DNA of 64,000 nt, from contig NZ_WIXL01000006.1 of the NCBI RefSeq assembly GCF_010993955.1, positions 124,001 to 188,000 of the forward strand, given 5' to 3'. The translations under genes were made by a program, and so were the position numbers. The notes beneath the pieces are model-generated. The model saw only the letters and a program-made list of their open reading frames with translations, was not told where the DNA came from and did no database searches. Positions 62,895 through 64,000 of the stretch are shown here, piece after piece; the first letter of the stretch is position 1; every line of letters starts with the position of its first letter. The DNA is from Oceanobacillus halotolerans (GTDB lineage: Bacteria > Bacillota > Bacilli > Bacillales > Amphibacillaceae).

Positions 62895-64000
62895 TATTTT
62901 TCTGCCATTTGACGAAAGGCATGTCCAACGGCTTCGATTGTTTGATCAATATCTGCTTCCGTATGTGCGGTAGTTAAGAACCAGGCTTCAAATTTAGATG
63001 GAGCCAAATTAATACCTTGTTCGAGCATCAATTTAAAGAATGTCGCGAAAGCTTCCCCGTCACTAGCATCTGCTTGTTCATAATTGGTAATCTCTGTATC
63101 ACCAAAGTAAACCGTTAAGGCACCACATAAGCGGTTAACGGAAATAGAAATGCCATACCGTTTCGCTTGTTCTAGGATTCCGTTTTCCAAGCGTTCGCCT
63201 AATTGATCAAGCTGCTCATAAACACCATCTTCTTGTAATACTTCTAGACAAGCGATTCCTGCTGCCATCGATGCTGGGTTACCAGCCATTGTTCCAGCCT
63301 GATAGGCAGGTCCAAGTGGTGCAACCTGTTCCATAATGTCTTGTTTTCCACCATAGGCACCGATTGGCAAGCCACCTCCGATAATTTTACCCATGGCCGT
63401 CATGTCCGGTTCAATACCGTATACCTGTTGTGCACTTCCATAGGTGAAACGAAAAGCGGTGATGACTTCATCGTAAATAACGAGTCCACCAACCTCGTGT
63501 GTTAGGTCATTTACAGCTTGTAAAAATCCTTCTTTCGGCTCGACGATTCCAAAGTTACCAACGATTGGTTCCACTAATACTGCTGCAATTTGATCTCCCC
63601 AATGATCTAGTGCTTGTTGAAAGGCATCCAAATCATTAAATGGAACGGTAATGACATCCTGTGCAACAGATTGTGGAATACCAGCAGAATCTGGTGTACC
63701 TAGTGTTGCAGGACCTGATCCAGCTTCAACTAATACAGCATCAAAATGACCATGATAGCAACCAGAGAACTTGATTATTTTATTTCGGTTTGTATAGGCA
63801 CGTGCAACACGAATCGTTGTCATCACGGCTTCGGTACCAGAATTTGTAAACCGAACCTTATCTAAGGATGGAATAGCATCCTTAAGCATTTCAGCAAATT
63901 GGTTTTCTAGACGTGTAGGTGTTCCATACAGTACACCATTTGTTGCGGCATTAGAGATTGCCTCAGCAATGTGTGGATGACCATGTCCTGTAATAATAGG
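62894..64000 (-). CDS. gsaB: Glutamate-1-semialdehyde 2,1-aminomutase, 5' part outside the window
   Basis: 369 codons visible, reading from the window edge ([15 protein letters not shown]...) to the stop. A class III PLP aminotransferase fold: [43 protein letters not shown] and the cofactor lysine in [18 protein letters not shown]. It converts glutamate-1-semialdehyde to 5-aminolevulinate for tetrapyrrole synthesis. Place after ygaD matches gsaB of B. subtilis, the second paralogue beside hemL; hemL itself cannot be excluded. About 60 N-terminal residues are missing. Confidence 0.88.
   Translation of the reverse strand, partial: PIITGHGHPHIAEAISNAATNGVLYGTPTRLENQFAEMLKDAIPSLDKVRFTNSGTEAVMTTIRVARAYTNRNKIIKFSGCYHGHFDAVLVEAGSGPATLGTPDSAGIPQSVAQDVITVPFNDLDAFQQALDHWGDQIAAVLVEPIVGNFGIVEPKEGFLQAVNDLTHEVGGLVIYDEVITAFRFTYGSAQQVYGIEPDMTAMGKIIGGGLPIGAYGGKQDIMEQVAPLGPAYQAGTMAGNPASMAAGIACLEVLQEDGVYEQLDQLGERLENGILEQAKRYGISISVNRLCGALTVYFGDTEITNYEQADASDGEAFATFFKLMLEQGINLAPSKFEAWFLTTAHTEADIDQTIEAVGHAFRQMAEK

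Overview
The window is a low-GC Bacillaceae chromosome segment from a spore former. It carries sspE, pdaA and yfhP, and its gene order matches the yfk/yfj and yfh/yga regions of Bacillus subtilis: yfkJ-yfkI-yfkH, yfkD, pdaA, yfhE-yfhF-recX, yfhH, yfhP-mutY, sspE-ygaC-ygaD-gsaB. The very high load of intergenic repeats and the transporter set fit the halotolerant Oceanobacillus/Virgibacillus-like group. That placement is inference. No rRNA, tRNA, CRISPR array or prophage was seen.

Layout. 1-9 kb: a pseudouridine synthase, a DmpA-like peptidase, a ResA/StoA-like thioredoxin, the ABC-F ATPase YfmR, a C45-type hydrolase and an unrecognised gene. 9.4-22.6 kb: what reads as an almost complete lysine catabolic locus. 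It holds an aminotransferase, an acetolactate-synthase-like TPP enzyme, an aldehyde dehydrogenase, lysine 6-dehydrogenase, an IclR regulator and a DUF3870 protein on the plus strand, and a GabD-like dehydrogenase, a glutaryl-CoA-dehydrogenase-like enzyme and a SUGCT-like CoA-transferase on the minus strand. Together they could take lysine through aminoadipate, 2-oxoadipate, glutarate semialdehyde, glutarate and glutaryl-CoA to crotonyl-CoA. 23-36 kb: mreBH, plsC, glsA, an SRAP protein, a frameshifted yfkJ followed by yfkI-yfkH, an amino-acid ABC importer without its ATPase, MFS, OsmC, YfkD and an NhaC-like antiporter. 36-50 kb: pdaA, a PAS-PAS-GGDEF-EAL-PilZ protein, an acyl-CoA synthetase, CtsR-controlled clpE, a secreted metallo-beta-lactamase-fold protein, a GntR-ABC operon and yxlEFG. 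50-64 kb: the yfh/yga core block and the 3' part of hemL/gsaB.

The intergenic DNA holds four repeat systems. (P) Mosaic palindromic elements of 250-640 bp, about eleven copies. (T) Three 160-167 bp hairpin-ended elements plus one remnant, each directly after TTTAT; they look like non-autonomous IS200/IS605 derivatives. (E) A ~120 bp two-hairpin element, four full copies, each joined to the T-tract of an intrinsic terminator. (R) Five tandem arrays with no clear sequence relationship between at least two of their families but with the same 52-bp period. There is also a cluster of about eight DnaA-box-like sites at 50.2-50.4 kb and a possible attenuator in the leader of the CoA-transferase operon.

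Pseudogenes: an NSS-family transporter fragment beside a degraded P element, an AraC/GyrI-like regulator with two frameshifts and a nonsense codon, and yfkJ with a single-base shift in an A-run.
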